Shown here: positions 52,157 through 61,187 of the stretch, one piece after another
Position numbering within the stretch: position 1 is the first letter of the stretch
Layout: each line of letters opens with the position of its first letter
From: Rhodospirillum rubrum ATCC 11170
GTDB taxonomy: Bacteria; Pseudomonadota; Alphaproteobacteria; Rhodospirillales; Rhodospirillaceae
Assembly: GCF_000013085.1 (NCBI RefSeq)
Contig: NC_007643.1
Coordinates: 2,589,001-2,653,000 of the forward strand
Length of the DNA: 64,000 bases
Direction: 5' to 3'
Translations under genes and position numbers: made by a program
Notes under the pieces: generated by a model
The model's input: the letters and a program-made list of their open reading frames with translations, nothing else
Told to the model about the DNA's origin: nothing
Databases searched by the model: none

Positions 52157-52825
52157 TTACCGCCGCAGGGCGAGCAGGGCTGGGCCGTCTTCACCGCCGA
52201 AGCAGTGGGCGTGATCGTCGCAGGCGGCGCAGTGCGGCGCCTTGCACACCACCACGCCCTCGCGGCGGCAGAGTTCGCGGTAAAAGAACTTCTTCCACTT
52301 CATGTTTTGCACATTGCGCGCCGCCAGCCCGGGGAAATGGCGGACCAGCAGGCCCGACAGATCGCTGCGCGCCGTCAGCCCCAGGTCCTGCCACAGATGG
52401 TTGGGCCGCAGCGAGCGGCGGGCGAGGATGGTGGCCAACCAAAGCTCGATCTCGCTCGCTCCCTGCCGGTCTGATCCCCTCGCTCCATGCCTGTTTGATC
52501 CACTCGCTCCATGCTCGATCAACAGGGCGCGCAGGTCCTCTTCCTCCAAGGCCTCCTCGCCCGGTCCCTCGTCGTCGCTCAAACCGACCAGCAGACCACG
52601 GGCCTCGGGCACCCTGGTTTCGATCAGCCGCGTCACCTCGGCGGCCGATAGGCCAAGCCCCGCCGTCAGCGATCCTTCGCTGCCGGCGATCGCCACCATG
52701 CAGGCCAGAACGTGATGATCAAAGGCGTCTCCCTCGTCGGGGCCCTCGTCGGGGCCCTCGTCCGGGATCGCCAAGGCGGCCAAAGGGACGGCCGGCCGCG
52801 CGGCATGAACGGGAGCATGGATCAT
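52157..52825 (-). CDS. nifQ: NifQ, molybdenum donor for FeMo-cofactor
   Basis: A 222-residue NifQ. The conserved C-terminal domain ends with MKWKKFFYRELCRREGVVVC and a cysteine cluster CKAPHCAACDDHAHCF (C-x4-C-x2-C-x5-C) that binds the Mo-Fe-S precursor. The N-terminal part is unusual: a PDEG tandem repeat and an 8-residue repeat (HGASGSNR / HGARGSDR) from DNA minisatellites. It is the last gene of the nifE operon, with a GGAGAG site before ATG 52825. Confidence 0.92.
   Translation of the reverse strand: MIHAPVHAARPAVPLAALAIPDEGPDEGPDEGDAFDHHVLACMVAIAGSEGSLTAGLGLSAAEVTRLIETRVPEARGLLVGLSDDEGPGEEALEEEDLRALLIEHGASGSNRHGARGSDRQGASEIELWLATILARRSLRPNHLWQDLGLTARSDLSGLLVRHFPGLAARNVQNMKWKKFFYRELCRREGVVVCKAPHCAACDDHAHCFGGEDGPALLALRR
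52455..52520. repeat. 24-bp tandem repeat in nifQ
   Basis: Two 24-bp units (52455-52478 and 52479-52502, each starting CTCGCTCC) and a partial third encode an 8-residue repeat in NifQ. A second short repeat of 12-bp units (about 52735-52772) encodes PDEG three times. Confidence 0.75.
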
Positions 52826-52886
52826 GGCATCTCTCCAAAGCCGGACGGAAAGCCGATCACCGGGGGCACGAGCCGCCGCCTTTGGC

Positions 52887-53192
52887 TCAGGCCAGGGCCG
52901 GTTCGGCCGGGGCGTGGGTTTGCGCCTTGGTGCCGCAGACCGTGCCGCAGGCCTCGCAGCCGATGCATTTGCCGCCGTGGGAGACGACCATCACCTTGCG
53001 AACGATCTCCTCATCCTCGTCATAGGGGTCGCACAGCGCGCCCTCGTCGTTGATGCCCTTCATCTCCAAAACATCGTGACCGCAAACCTTGAAGCAGCGG
53101 CCACAGCCGATGCACAGCGCCTCGTCGATGGCGGTGATGTACTGGGGCACCCAAGGGGAGCCGTCGCGGGTGGTGAACGTCAGAGGGCCCAT
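52887..53192 (-). CDS. fdxB: Nif-specific ferredoxin III (2[4Fe-4S])
   Basis: A 101-residue ferredoxin with two cluster motifs, CIGCGRCFKVC (27-37) and CIGCEACGTVC (76-86), spaced as in nif-specific ferredoxin III. It would supply electrons during cofactor assembly or to nitrogenase. It lies between the DUF269 gene and nifQ in the same operon. Confidence 0.93.
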   Translation of the reverse strand: MGPLTFTTRDGSPWVPQYITAIDEALCIGCGRCFKVCGHDVLEMKGINDEGALCDPYDEDEEIVRKVMVVSHGGKCIGCEACGTVCGTKAQTHAPAEPALA

Positions 53193-53264
53193 GGTCGTCT
53201 CGTCCTCAAAAGGGTGGCTCGGAAGGTTTGAAGGAAAGGCGTCGGGGGATCGATGCGACGACGC

Positions 53265-53741
53265 TCAGGCCGAGGCGGCGTCGGGAAAGGCTTCGATGGC
53301 CGCCAGACCCTCGGCCACCAGCTTGGCGCCCTTTTCGGCCAGCTTGCTGAGCGAGGGGAAGCCGAAGCGGTGGATGTCGCGCAGATAGGCGTTGATCACC
53401 ACCAGCTTGCCGGTGGTCAGCAGCATGCGACCAAACCCCTCGTGGCTCATCTTCATGATCGGCGAGGCGACGCGGCCGGTGGCCTTTTCAATGGTCAGGC
53501 CGACGGCGGCATAGAAAATCTCCAGCCGCCACAAGATATCGGGATCGGGATCGCCGATGATCGGGATCTCGCGGCGCTGTTCGGCGGTGACGATGAAGGG
53601 CCCCAGAACCTCGGCGTCGGGCTTGCCGTCCCAGGCGCCATAGGTATCCTCGGCGCGGATCTGGCGGACCAATTGACGCACGAAGGGGGTTTCCAGGGCG
53701 GCGCGATCGGCGTCGTCAAGCAGGGCGGCCTCGTTCATCAC
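53265..53741 (-). CDS. NifX-associated protein (DUF269)
   Basis: A 158-residue DUF269 protein: [41 protein letters not shown] and [20 protein letters not shown] are typical. It always accompanies nifX and helps FeMo-cofactor maturation, exact role unknown. Its ATG overlaps the nifX stop (ATGA). Confidence 0.93.
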   Translation of the reverse strand: MMNEAALLDDADRAALETPFVRQLVRQIRAEDTYGAWDGKPDAEVLGPFIVTAEQRREIPIIGDPDPDILWRLEIFYAAVGLTIEKATGRVASPIMKMSHEGFGRMLLTTGKLVVINAYLRDIHRFGFPSLSKLAEKGAKLVAEGLAAIEAFPDAASA

Positions 53742-54181
53742 AGGCTCTCCTCGGCCATATCCTCGTCATCGAGGAAATCCAGGCGGTTTTCCCCGGCGCC
53801 GTCGCGGGTCATGATCTTGCGCAGCCAGGGCGGCGGATTGCCCTTGAGCATCGTCTGCACGCGGTCCAGCACATCGACGATCGGCTCGTCGTTGGGGATC
53901 TTCATCGGATGGATGCGCGACTGCACCACCCGCGCCGCCGCCGGGCCGCCGATGGCCTTGACGAACAGCAAGGCGATGCCGTCAAGCGCCTTGACCTTGG
54001 CGCGGACCCGGTCCTCGCCATCGTCGGAATGCTTGCCATCCTCGTCGCTGACCGCGTCGAACTGGATGACCTCGACGAAGCTGTAGCCATCGGGACCGAC
54101 CTCATAGATCGCCATGTGGCGGGCGCCGTTGAAATGGGCGTTGACGGTCTTCATGTCCTGGGTAGCGAGCGCGACTTTCAT
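53738..54181 (-). CDS. nifX: NifX, FeMo-cofactor precursor carrier
   Basis: A 147-residue NifX/NafY-family protein beginning [20 protein letters not shown], with [20 protein letters not shown]. It binds NifB-cofactor or VK-cluster and passes it to NifEN. The start at 54181 has GGAGGACGC directly before it; a longer frame overlaps nifN and is less likely. Confidence 0.95.
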   Translation of the reverse strand: MKVALATQDMKTVNAHFNGARHMAIYEVGPDGYSFVEVIQFDAVSDEDGKHSDDGEDRVRAKVKALDGIALLFVKAIGGPAAARVVQSRIHPMKIPNDEPIVDVLDRVQTMLKGNPPPWLRKIMTRDGAGENRLDFLDDEDMAEESL

Positions 54182-54218
54182 GCGTCCTCCTGTAACGGAA
54201 CCCCGATCGGGACCGGCC

Positions 54219-55616
54219 TCAACCAAGCGCAAGCGGCGAGCGGCCATGATCAGCGCCCTCCTCTGCCCGATTGGTGTTGGCCGGATGGGCGGTGGGGGCG
54301 TGAGCGGTCTGGGCGGCTTCGATCAGGGCGTTGCCCAGGGCGAAAACCGTGTCGCGGGTGCCGCGATAGCCTAGCGCCACCCGGTGGGCCACCCCCAGCC
54401 GGTCAAGGATCGGGAAGCCGGCGCGAAACAGCGCCACCCCCGCCCGTTCGGCCGGCAGCCGGGCATTGGCGTTGGCGATCATCAGATCACAGCCCCCTGC
54501 CCGTTCGGCCAGATCCTCCAGATCGCCGACCACCACCTCCTCGGTGTCCAGCCCGGCCAAAAAGGGGGCGTCGACGCTGGTCACCACCGCCTGCAGACGG
54601 GCGCCAAGCCCGCTGACCAATGTGCCCAGCGTCCACACCAGATCGGGCTCGCCGGCCAGGGCCAGACGGGTGCCGCCAAAGGAAAAGTGGCTGTCCATCA
54701 GGGCGTCGATCAACTGGCTGCGCTGACGGCGCAGCCGCATCGGCACCGGCCGCCCCGAAATCTCGGCAAGCAGGCTCATCAGGGTGTCCACCGCCTCGAG
54801 CCCAGTCACCCGATCCAGGAAGGCGGTCGGCACGCCGGTGCGTTCTTCGAGCAAGGCGCCGGAAATCCGCATGTGCTCGCCAATGGCGATGGTCCGCGCC
54901 GCCCGCCCCAGGGTCTGGATCTCCTCAAGCGGTGTGCCGCCCAAGGTCGTCGGCACCCAGGTTTCGGGCAGATGGCCATCAAGCGAGCCCGACAGATCGG
55001 GCAGGATGGTCGGGCGCAGGCCAAAGGCTTCGATGATGTCGCGCAGTTCCTCGATATCGCCCGGGGTCAGGTGACAGCCGGCCAGAACGGTCACCCGCTC
55101 GGCATCGCGCGGCTGCGGGCCGGCGGGCACCAGGGTGGCGATCATCGCGCTGACCGCCTTGCCCCAGCCGGTTTCCAGCCCGCCGGAGAAGTCGGGCGTC
55201 GAAGTCAGCACCACGACGGTGTCGTCAAGCACGGGGTTGCGCTGGCGAATGGTCTTGAGATCGCCAACCATGTCCTCGCCCCGGGTTTCGGTCAGCCCGG
55301 TGGTGATCAGACCGATCACCTTGGGATGGGTGCGCTTGGTGATGTTCAGCAGCGCCTGCTCGATGTTCTCCAGGCCACCCAAGATGGTGGTGACCTCGTT
55401 CATCGCCGTGGTCTGCAGGGGAATGGCCTCGCGGAAATGGCGAACCATCATCACCAGCGAAAAAGCGGTGCAGCCCTGGGCGCCGTGGAACAGCGGCAGA
55501 CAGCCGTCGATCCCCATGAAAGCCATGGCGGCCCCCAAGGGGGCGCTGGTCTTGAGCGGGCTGACGGTCAGCGCCTTGCGCGAGCGCACCAGGGTGGCGG
55601 GGGGGGACAAGGTCAT
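54219..55616 (-). CDS. nifN: NifN, FeMo-cofactor scaffold subunit
   Basis: A 465-residue NifN. GAAMAFMGIDGCLPLFHGAQ, HGAQGCTAFSLVMMVRHF and LNITKRTHPKVIGLITTGLT are the family cluster and interface segments. With NifE it forms the alpha2-beta2 scaffold on which FeMo-cofactor is finished. ATG 55616 overlaps the nifE stop by 4 bp (ATGA). Confidence 0.96.
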   Translation of the reverse strand: MTLSPPATLVRSRKALTVSPLKTSAPLGAAMAFMGIDGCLPLFHGAQGCTAFSLVMMVRHFREAIPLQTTAMNEVTTILGGLENIEQALLNITKRTHPKVIGLITTGLTETRGEDMVGDLKTIRQRNPVLDDTVVVLTSTPDFSGGLETGWGKAVSAMIATLVPAGPQPRDAERVTVLAGCHLTPGDIEELRDIIEAFGLRPTILPDLSGSLDGHLPETWVPTTLGGTPLEEIQTLGRAARTIAIGEHMRISGALLEERTGVPTAFLDRVTGLEAVDTLMSLLAEISGRPVPMRLRRQRSQLIDALMDSHFSFGGTRLALAGEPDLVWTLGTLVSGLGARLQAVVTSVDAPFLAGLDTEEVVVGDLEDLAERAGGCDLMIANANARLPAERAGVALFRAGFPILDRLGVAHRVALGYRGTRDTVFALGNALIEAAQTAHAPTAHPANTNRAEEGADHGRSPLALG

Positions 55617-57061
55617 GGCGCGGCCCTCCGACCGGCGGGGATCAGCGGCGTGACGCCGGGGCTGGCCGCCGGCGGATCCCAGGGCGCCGGGGCGCGGACC
55701 TGGGCCCAGACCGGATTGTTGATCTCGATATCCATCTGGCGCACCAGTTCCAGCATGCCGTCATAGCCGGCATAGCCGTGGTGGCGTTCCTGATTGATGT
55801 CCATCCAGGCGGTGCGCGCCTTCAGGGCGACGAATTGCGAGCGCCCACCCGAGAGCATGATATCGGCCTCGCCGTCGCGGAACATCCGGTACATTTCCGG
55901 GTTGGCAATGGCGCCAAACAGCTCGCCAACCTTGCCGGTGTTCTGATCAAGGGCGGCGCGGGCGCGGGCCTTGTCGTCCTCGGTCGATTTGCGCACCGAG
56001 GTGCCGACCACCTCCATGCCCATTTCCTGCAAGGCGTGGACGACCGACCAGCTTTTGACCCCGCCGGTGTAAAGCAGCACGCGCTTGCCCGCCAGCCTCG
56101 GCCGATAGGCGGCCATCGCCGCCCAGGCCTTGGCCTCCTCGCGGGCGATCAGGGCCTCGGTGCGGGCGATCAGATCGGCCGTGGCGCCGCGTTCGACCAA
56201 CAGCGTGGCGATGGTGCGCAGGGTCTGCGAGGTATCGCCGATGCCGTAGAACGATCCCTCGAAGTAGGGAATCCCCCAGCGCTCGCGCATGCCCCGCCCC
56301 AGGTTGATCATCGCCTGCGAGCAGACCATCATATTGACCCGCGCCGTATGGGCGCCGGCCAAGTCGCGATAGCGGGAATTGCCGGTGATACAGGCGCGGA
56401 TGCGGATGCCCAATTCGTCAAACAGCGGCTTCACCAGGGCAAATTCGCCGGCCACATTGTATTCGCCGATGATGTTGATATCGGTCGGACCGGCGTCCGA
56501 AGGCTCGATCGTGCCGATGACATGGGCGAGCAGGGCTTCGGCGCCCAGTTTGTTGCCCAGGTTCTTCGAGCCGACGAAGCCCGGGGCGTTGACCGGCACC
56601 ACCGGCAGCCCCAGACGCTCGGAGGCGACCTTGCACACCTGATCGATATCATCGCCGATCAGGGCGGGAACGCAGGTCTGATAAACGAAGATCGCCGGCG
56701 GCGCGTATTTGGCCACCGCCTCCTTGATCGCCCGGTACAGCTTCTTTTCCCCGCCGTGGATCACATCCATCTCGGACAGATCGGTGGTGAAGCCCCAGCG
56801 GTAGATCAGCGGCCCCGAGGTGCCAACATTGCGCGTATCCCAGGAATTACCCTCGCAGGCGATCGGCCCGTGCACCAGATGGACGACATCGGTCACCGGC
56901 TGCAGGGCGATCTTGGCACCATCGAAGGCGCAGCCCCCGGCCGCCGCCCCGGGGGTCAGCCCCTTGGTGCCACACCCCTTTTTGCGCTCGCCAGCCGTCT
57001 TGCCGCGGTTCTTCTCGCAATCGGGCTCGTTGAAGACGCTGGCGATCTTTTCGCTGATCAT
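55613..57061 (-). CDS. nifE: NifE, FeMo-cofactor scaffold subunit
   Basis: A 482-residue NifE, homologue of NifD. Cysteine motifs AAGGCAFDGAKIALQPV and HGPIACEGNSWDTR, the YQTCVPALIGDDID segment and RKSTEDDKARARAALDQNTG are typical. It carries a C-terminal Pro/Ala-rich tail. ATG 57061 has a GGAGGATCGCC site. It is the first gene of the second nif operon. Confidence 0.97.
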   Translation of the reverse strand: MISEKIASVFNEPDCEKNRGKTAGERKKGCGTKGLTPGAAAGGCAFDGAKIALQPVTDVVHLVHGPIACEGNSWDTRNVGTSGPLIYRWGFTTDLSEMDVIHGGEKKLYRAIKEAVAKYAPPAIFVYQTCVPALIGDDIDQVCKVASERLGLPVVPVNAPGFVGSKNLGNKLGAEALLAHVIGTIEPSDAGPTDINIIGEYNVAGEFALVKPLFDELGIRIRACITGNSRYRDLAGAHTARVNMMVCSQAMINLGRGMRERWGIPYFEGSFYGIGDTSQTLRTIATLLVERGATADLIARTEALIAREEAKAWAAMAAYRPRLAGKRVLLYTGGVKSWSVVHALQEMGMEVVGTSVRKSTEDDKARARAALDQNTGKVGELFGAIANPEMYRMFRDGEADIMLSGGRSQFVALKARTAWMDINQERHHGYAGYDGMLELVRQMDIEINNPVWAQVRAPAPWDPPAASPGVTPLIPAGRRAAP

Positions 57062-57121
57062 GGCGATCCTCCGAGGCTGGACGGGGAAAACGGGACGAGA
57101 GGGCCTCGGGGACAGGGGTAA

Positions 57122-57136
57122 GCAAAACCAATGCCA
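57122..57136 (-). promoter_or_regulatory. Sigma-54 promoter of the nifE operon
   Basis: The minus strand reads TGGCATTGGTTTTGC, matching TGGCAC-N5-TTGC with one change. It lies 61 bp upstream of the nifE ATG; the predicted transcript start is near 57111. Confidence 0.85.
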
Positions 57137-57220
57137 GACAGCTAATGTCTTGCTTTCGTTTATCTTTAGACAGAGGGGGAGGTGAAAAGACGGAGGCGTC
57201 GGGCCGTTGAACCCCGACAA

Positions 57221-57236
57221 TGTCGGGTTTACGACA
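57221..57236. promoter_or_regulatory. NifA upstream activator sequence of the nifE operon
   Basis: TGTCGGGTTTACGACA matches TGT-N10-ACA. It is 85 bp upstream of the -24 element, the expected distance for NifA. Confidence 0.75.
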
Positions 57237-57280
57237 GGGCCACCGCCGGGAAATAAGGACGATGGCGCAAGCCGGACATG

Positions 57281-57652
57281 TCAGTCCTTATCGACGCGAC
57301 GGTTTAGCTCTTGCGCAATATCAAACAACTGCTTCAGCAGCGCCGGCAAGGCCGTCTGAACGGTTTCCCAGACCACGTTCAAATCAGTATCAAAATATCC
57401 ATGAGCGATCCGGTTGCGCATCCCGCGAATACTACGCCATGGCACCTCGGGATGCCGGTTGACGAATTCCGGGTGGCGATCCATCACTTTCGTAGCGGCT
57501 TCTCCAACGATGATCAGGCTCATGATCACGGCTTGTTGGGTTCGTTTATCCTTGAGAAAGTCCTCTTTGCTATAGCCATGGGTGAAATCGCAGGCGTCCA
57601 AAGCCGCCTGCCGCATGTGGTCGATGGAATCACTCAGCGAAATCAGACTCAC
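57281..57652 (-). CDS. hepT: HepT-like HEPN ribonuclease toxin
   Basis: A 123-residue HEPN protein (DUF86). It has the catalytic motif R-x4-H-x-Y (Arg79, His84, Tyr86 in RNRIAHGY) and the helical HEPN core (TQQAVIMSLIIVGEAATKVM). HepT toxins cleave tRNA or other RNA and are silenced by an MntA nucleotidyltransferase, here encoded immediately upstream with a 4-bp overlap. It lies between the nif operon and cysD, so it is a plug-in module. Confidence 0.92.
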   Translation of the reverse strand: MSLISLSDSIDHMRQAALDACDFTHGYSKEDFLKDKRTQQAVIMSLIIVGEAATKVMDRHPEFVNRHPEVPWRSIRGMRNRIAHGYFDTDLNVVWETVQTALPALLKQLFDIAQELNRRVDKD

Positions 57653-57939
57653 AGGGGTTGCGCTTCCGCCAGAACGTGCGAGCGGAACTTTCCCGACAGG
57701 TCGGCCGGTGTGCGCAAATCGACCGGAATACCCAGCAGATCTTCCAGATCGGCCTGTAACCCCCCCAAATCGAACAGCGTCGTCCCGGGAAGCGCATCCA
57801 CCAGCAGATCCAGGTCACTCCCCTCGCGGTCAGTGCCGTGAAGAACCGAGCCGAAGACGCGGGGATTGCTTGCCCGGGAGCGTCCAACGCATTCGCGAAC
57901 GGCGACGCGCTTAAGCTCAAGGGCGACAGACGGCTTCAA
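57649..57939 (-). CDS. mntA: MntA-like minimal nucleotidyltransferase antitoxin
   Basis: A 96-residue minimal NTase with an exact GS-x10-DxD motif: Gly30-Ser31 in VFGSVLHGTDREGSDLDL, then Asp42 and Asp44, and a third acidic position in VDLRT. MntA proteins neutralise HepT by adding AMP near the active-site Tyr. The gene overlaps hepT (ATGA) and comes first. Confidence 0.92.
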   Translation of the reverse strand: MKPSVALELKRVAVRECVGRSRASNPRVFGSVLHGTDREGSDLDLLVDALPGTTLFDLGGLQADLEDLLGIPVDLRTPADLSGKFRSHVLAEAQPL

Positions 57940-58247
57940 GGCGGGCCTCCCTCAAATCCTGAGTCAAATTAGCGGACCACGATTGCCACAAAAACACCAG
58001 ACCGCTTTTCCTCTCTGTACATGGGACGCCAACGCCTTTGTTGGGAGAGCGCCCCGTCGGACATCATGCCGATTTCCACCCCGGCATGGACAGGGCCCCT
58101 GCCCTGGGCCAGACTCGGCGCGGGATCCGCGTCACACCAAAAAACTGTGGTGGCGGGCGGGGGATTGATGTACGACACTATTCCACACTTCGTTTGGACT
58201 TTAATTTTAAGTTTAACAATTTAAATACGTGAATAGGATCTTTTGTC
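57940..58247. other. Intergenic region upstream of cysD
   Basis: About 300 bp between divergent mntA and cysD. The last 60 bp are AT-rich and should carry the cysD promoter. A short CACCA / TGGTG pairing lies at about 58134-58152. No known riboswitch or operator was recognised. Confidence 0.35.
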
Positions 58248-59138
58248 GTGAAGCACCTGGACTCCCTGGAAGCCGAAAGCATCCACATCCTGCGCGAAAC
58301 GGCCGCCCAGTTCCGCAAGCCGGTCTTGATGTATTCGATCGGCAAGGACAGCTCGGTTCTGCTGCATCTGGCGCGCAAGGCGTTCTATCCCTCGCGCCCG
58401 CCCTTTCCCTTTCTGCACATCGACACCACGTGGAAATTCCACGAGATGATCGCCTTTCGCGACAAGCGCGTCGCCGAGGAGGGGGTGGATCTGATCGTCC
58501 ACACCAACCGCGCCGGGGTCGAAGCCGGGGTCAGCCCCTTCACCCATGGCGCGGCCTATACCGACATCATGAAGACCCAGGCCCTGCGCGAGGCGCTGAC
58601 CCAGGGCGGCTTCGATGGCGTCATCGGCGGGGCGCGGCGCGACGAGGAGAAATCCCGGGCCAAGGAGCGGGTCTTCAGCTTCCGCGACGCCCATCACCGC
58701 TGGGACCCCAAGAACCAGCGTCCCGAATTGTGGAACACCTATAACGGCCGGGTCGGCAAGGGCGAAAGCGTGCGGGTCTTCCCGCTGTCGAATTGGACCG
58801 AGCTTGATATCTGGCTGTATATCCTGCGCGAATCGATCCCGGTGGTGCCGCTTTATCTGGCGAAGCCCCGGCCGGTGGTCGAACGCGACGGCGCCCTGAT
58901 CATGGTCGATGACAACCGCCTGCCCCTTGAACCGGGCGAAACGCCGCAAACCCGCTGGGTCCGCTTCCGCACGCTCGGCTGTTACCCGCTGACCGGGGCG
59001 ATCGAAAGCCGAGCGGCCTCGCTGCCCGAGATCATCGCCGAAATGCTGGTGGCCCGCACCTCCGAACGCCAGGGGCGGCTGATCGACCAGGATCAGGCCG
59101 CATCGATGGAAATGAAAAAGCAGGAAGGATACTTCTGA
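58248..59138 (+). CDS. cysD: Sulfate adenylyltransferase subunit 2
   Basis: A 296-residue PP-loop ATP pyrophosphatase. [19 protein letters not shown] has the SGGKDS-like PP motif (here SIGKDS), followed by [16 protein letters not shown] and the [20 protein letters not shown] segment typical of CysD. It forms the sulfate-activating ATP sulfurylase with CysN. A GTG start at 58248 is used, with AGGATC upstream. Its stop overlaps the cysNC start (TGATG). Confidence 0.95.
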   Translation: MKHLDSLEAESIHILRETAAQFRKPVLMYSIGKDSSVLLHLARKAFYPSRPPFPFLHIDTTWKFHEMIAFRDKRVAEEGVDLIVHTNRAGVEAGVSPFTHGAAYTDIMKTQALREALTQGGFDGVIGGARRDEEKSRAKERVFSFRDAHHRWDPKNQRPELWNTYNGRVGKGESVRVFPLSNWTELDIWLYILRESIPVVPLYLAKPRPVVERDGALIMVDDNRLPLEPGETPQTRWVRFRTLGCYPLTGAIESRAASLPEIIAEMLVARTSERQGRLIDQDQAASMEMKKQEGYF

Positions 59139-61063
59139 TGGACGGCGTCAGCGACGCGGCCCGCCAGGTCGAAAACTATCTGGCCCACCACGAGGACAAG
59201 GGGTTGTTGCGCCTGCTCACCTGCGGCAGCGTCGACGACGGCAAATCGACCCTGATCGGCCGGCTGCTCCACGATTGCAAGCTGATCTTCGATGATCTGA
59301 TGGGGGCGCTGGAGCGCGACAGCAAGACCTCGGGCACCACCGGGCCGGGCAAGCTGGATTTCGCCCTACTGCTTGATGGCCTGCAGGCCGAGCGCGAGCA
59401 GGGCATCACCATCGATATCGCCTATCGCTATTTCGCCACCGACAAGCGCAAGTTCATCGTCGCCGACGCCCCCGGCCATGAACAATACACCCGCAATATG
59501 GCGACCGCCGCCTCGACCGCCGAACTGGCGATCTTGCTGATCGACGCCCGCAAGGGGGTGATCACCCAGACCCGGCGCCATACGGCCGTTTGCGCCATGA
59601 TGGGGGTGCGCAAGCTGGTGCTGGCGGTCAACAAGATGGATCTGGTCGGCTATGAGCAGGCGACCTTCGACCGCATCGTCGCCGATTATCGCGCCTTCGC
59701 CGCCAAGCTGGGGATCGAGGCGGTGACCGCCATCCCGCTATCGGCGCTGGAAGGCCAAAACATGATCGTCCGCAGCCCGGCCATGCCCTGGTACACCGGC
59801 CCGGCGCTGCTGCCCTATCTGGAAGAGGTCGATGTCACCACCGACCGCGAGCTTTTGCCGATGCGCTTCCCCGTCCAATGGGTCAACCGGCCCAATCTGG
59901 ACTTCCGCGGCTTTTCCGGCACGCTGGTTTCCGGGGCGGTCAGCGTTGGCGACGGCGTCAGCGTGCTGCCCGGCGGCCAGACCTCACGGGTGAAGCGCAT
60001 CGTCACCAAGGACGGCGATTTGCCGCGCGCCGTCGCCGGTCAGGCGATCACCCTGACCCTGGCCGACGAGATCGACATCAGCCGGGGCGATCTGCTGGTT
60101 CCCACCGGCGACCAGCCGGCCCAGGCCGATCATTTCGCCGCCCATCTGCTGTGGATGGACGCCAAGGCCTTGATGCCCGGGCGTGATTATCTGGTGCGCA
60201 TGGGGCCGCTGCAGATGCGCGGCCAGATCACCGCGATCAAGCACAAGATCGACGTCAACACCATGGAGGAGCGTCCGGCGCCGACCCTGGAGCTTAACGA
60301 CGTCGGCTCGGTCAATCTTCAGGTCGATCGCGCCGTGCCCTTCGACCCTTACGACCAGAACCGCGATACTGGATCGTTCATTCTGATCGATCGCCTGACC
60401 AACGCCACCGTCGGCGCCGGCATGATCCGCTTTTCGCTGTGGCGCTCGACCAATCTGGTCTGGCAACACATCGAGGTGGGCGCCGCCCAGCGCGCCGCCC
60501 AGAAAGGCCAGAAGCCCTGCGTCATCTGGCTGACCGGGCTGTCGGGATCGGGCAAATCGACGATCGCCAATCTGCTCGACAAGCGGCTTTACGCCGAGGC
60601 CCACCACACCACCATGCTTGACGGCGACAACGTCCGCCACGGGCTGAACCGCGATCTTGGCTTCACCGAGCAAGACCGGGTGGAGAACATCCGCCGCGTC
60701 GCCGAGGTCGCCAAGCTGATGGCCGACGCCGGCTTGATCACCCTGGTCTCCTTCATCTCGCCCTACCGCGAGGAACGGTTGGCGGCGCGCGCCCGCATCG
60801 GCGAAGAGCGCTTCGTCGAGGTCTATGTCAAAGCCAGCGTCGCCGATTGCGCGGCGCGCGATCCCAAGGGTCTGTATCGCAAGGCCATGGCCGGCGAGAT
60901 CCGCAATTTCACCGGCATCGACGCCCCCTATGAGGAACCGGTGACGCCCGATCTGCTGATCGATACCGCCGTGCTCACCCCCGAAGCCGCGGTCGAGGTG
61001 CTGATGGCTTGGCTGCGCGCCAAGGGCTATCTGTCGGCCGAAAGCGAGGGCTCGGGGATCTGA
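59138..61063 (+). CDS. cysNC: Bifunctional sulfate adenylyltransferase GTPase subunit / APS kinase
   Basis: A 641-residue fusion. Residues about 25-450 are CysN, an EF-Tu-like GTPase (P-loop GSVDDGKSTLIGRLL at 30, DAPGHEQYTRNM, NKMD). From about 460 the CysC APS kinase domain follows, with P-loop GLSGSGKST near 467 and LDGDNVRHGLNRDLGF. It makes APS and then PAPS for assimilation or sulfation. The fused form is called NodQ in rhizobia. Overlap with cysD by 1 bp (TGATG). Confidence 0.96.
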   Translation: MDGVSDAARQVENYLAHHEDKGLLRLLTCGSVDDGKSTLIGRLLHDCKLIFDDLMGALERDSKTSGTTGPGKLDFALLLDGLQAEREQGITIDIAYRYFATDKRKFIVADAPGHEQYTRNMATAASTAELAILLIDARKGVITQTRRHTAVCAMMGVRKLVLAVNKMDLVGYEQATFDRIVADYRAFAAKLGIEAVTAIPLSALEGQNMIVRSPAMPWYTGPALLPYLEEVDVTTDRELLPMRFPVQWVNRPNLDFRGFSGTLVSGAVSVGDGVSVLPGGQTSRVKRIVTKDGDLPRAVAGQAITLTLADEIDISRGDLLVPTGDQPAQADHFAAHLLWMDAKALMPGRDYLVRMGPLQMRGQITAIKHKIDVNTMEERPAPTLELNDVGSVNLQVDRAVPFDPYDQNRDTGSFILIDRLTNATVGAGMIRFSLWRSTNLVWQHIEVGAAQRAAQKGQKPCVIWLTGLSGSGKSTIANLLDKRLYAEAHHTTMLDGDNVRHGLNRDLGFTEQDRVENIRRVAEVAKLMADAGLITLVSFISPYREERLAARARIGEERFVEVYVKASVADCAARDPKGLYRKAMAGEIRNFTGIDAPYEEPVTPDLLIDTAVLTPEAAVEVLMAWLRAKGYLSAESEGSGI

Positions 61064-61135
61064 TCCCCGGCCCCAAGCCGAAGAGAGAAAACCAAAAAGA
61101 CGAGTGGAAGACTTTTTTCGCTTCTAAGGACGCGG

Positions 61136-61141
61136 TATACT
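61136..61141 (+). promoter_or_regulatory. Candidate -10 element upstream of the protease-nuclease gene
   Basis: TATACT lies 47 bp before the ATG at 61188. The -35 position (around 61113-61118) is T-rich and matches poorly. A partial palindrome TTAAAAGGGGATCCCTTTAA follows at about 61151-61170 and could be an operator. Confidence 0.35.
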
Positions 61142-61187
61142 CGCAAGGCGTTAAAAGGGGATCCCTTTAAGCTTTGCGAGGTCTGCG

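Noticed and set aside
57940-58247. Riboswitch upstream of cysD
   Set aside because: Only short pairings were seen and no conserved SAM-type core could be recognised.
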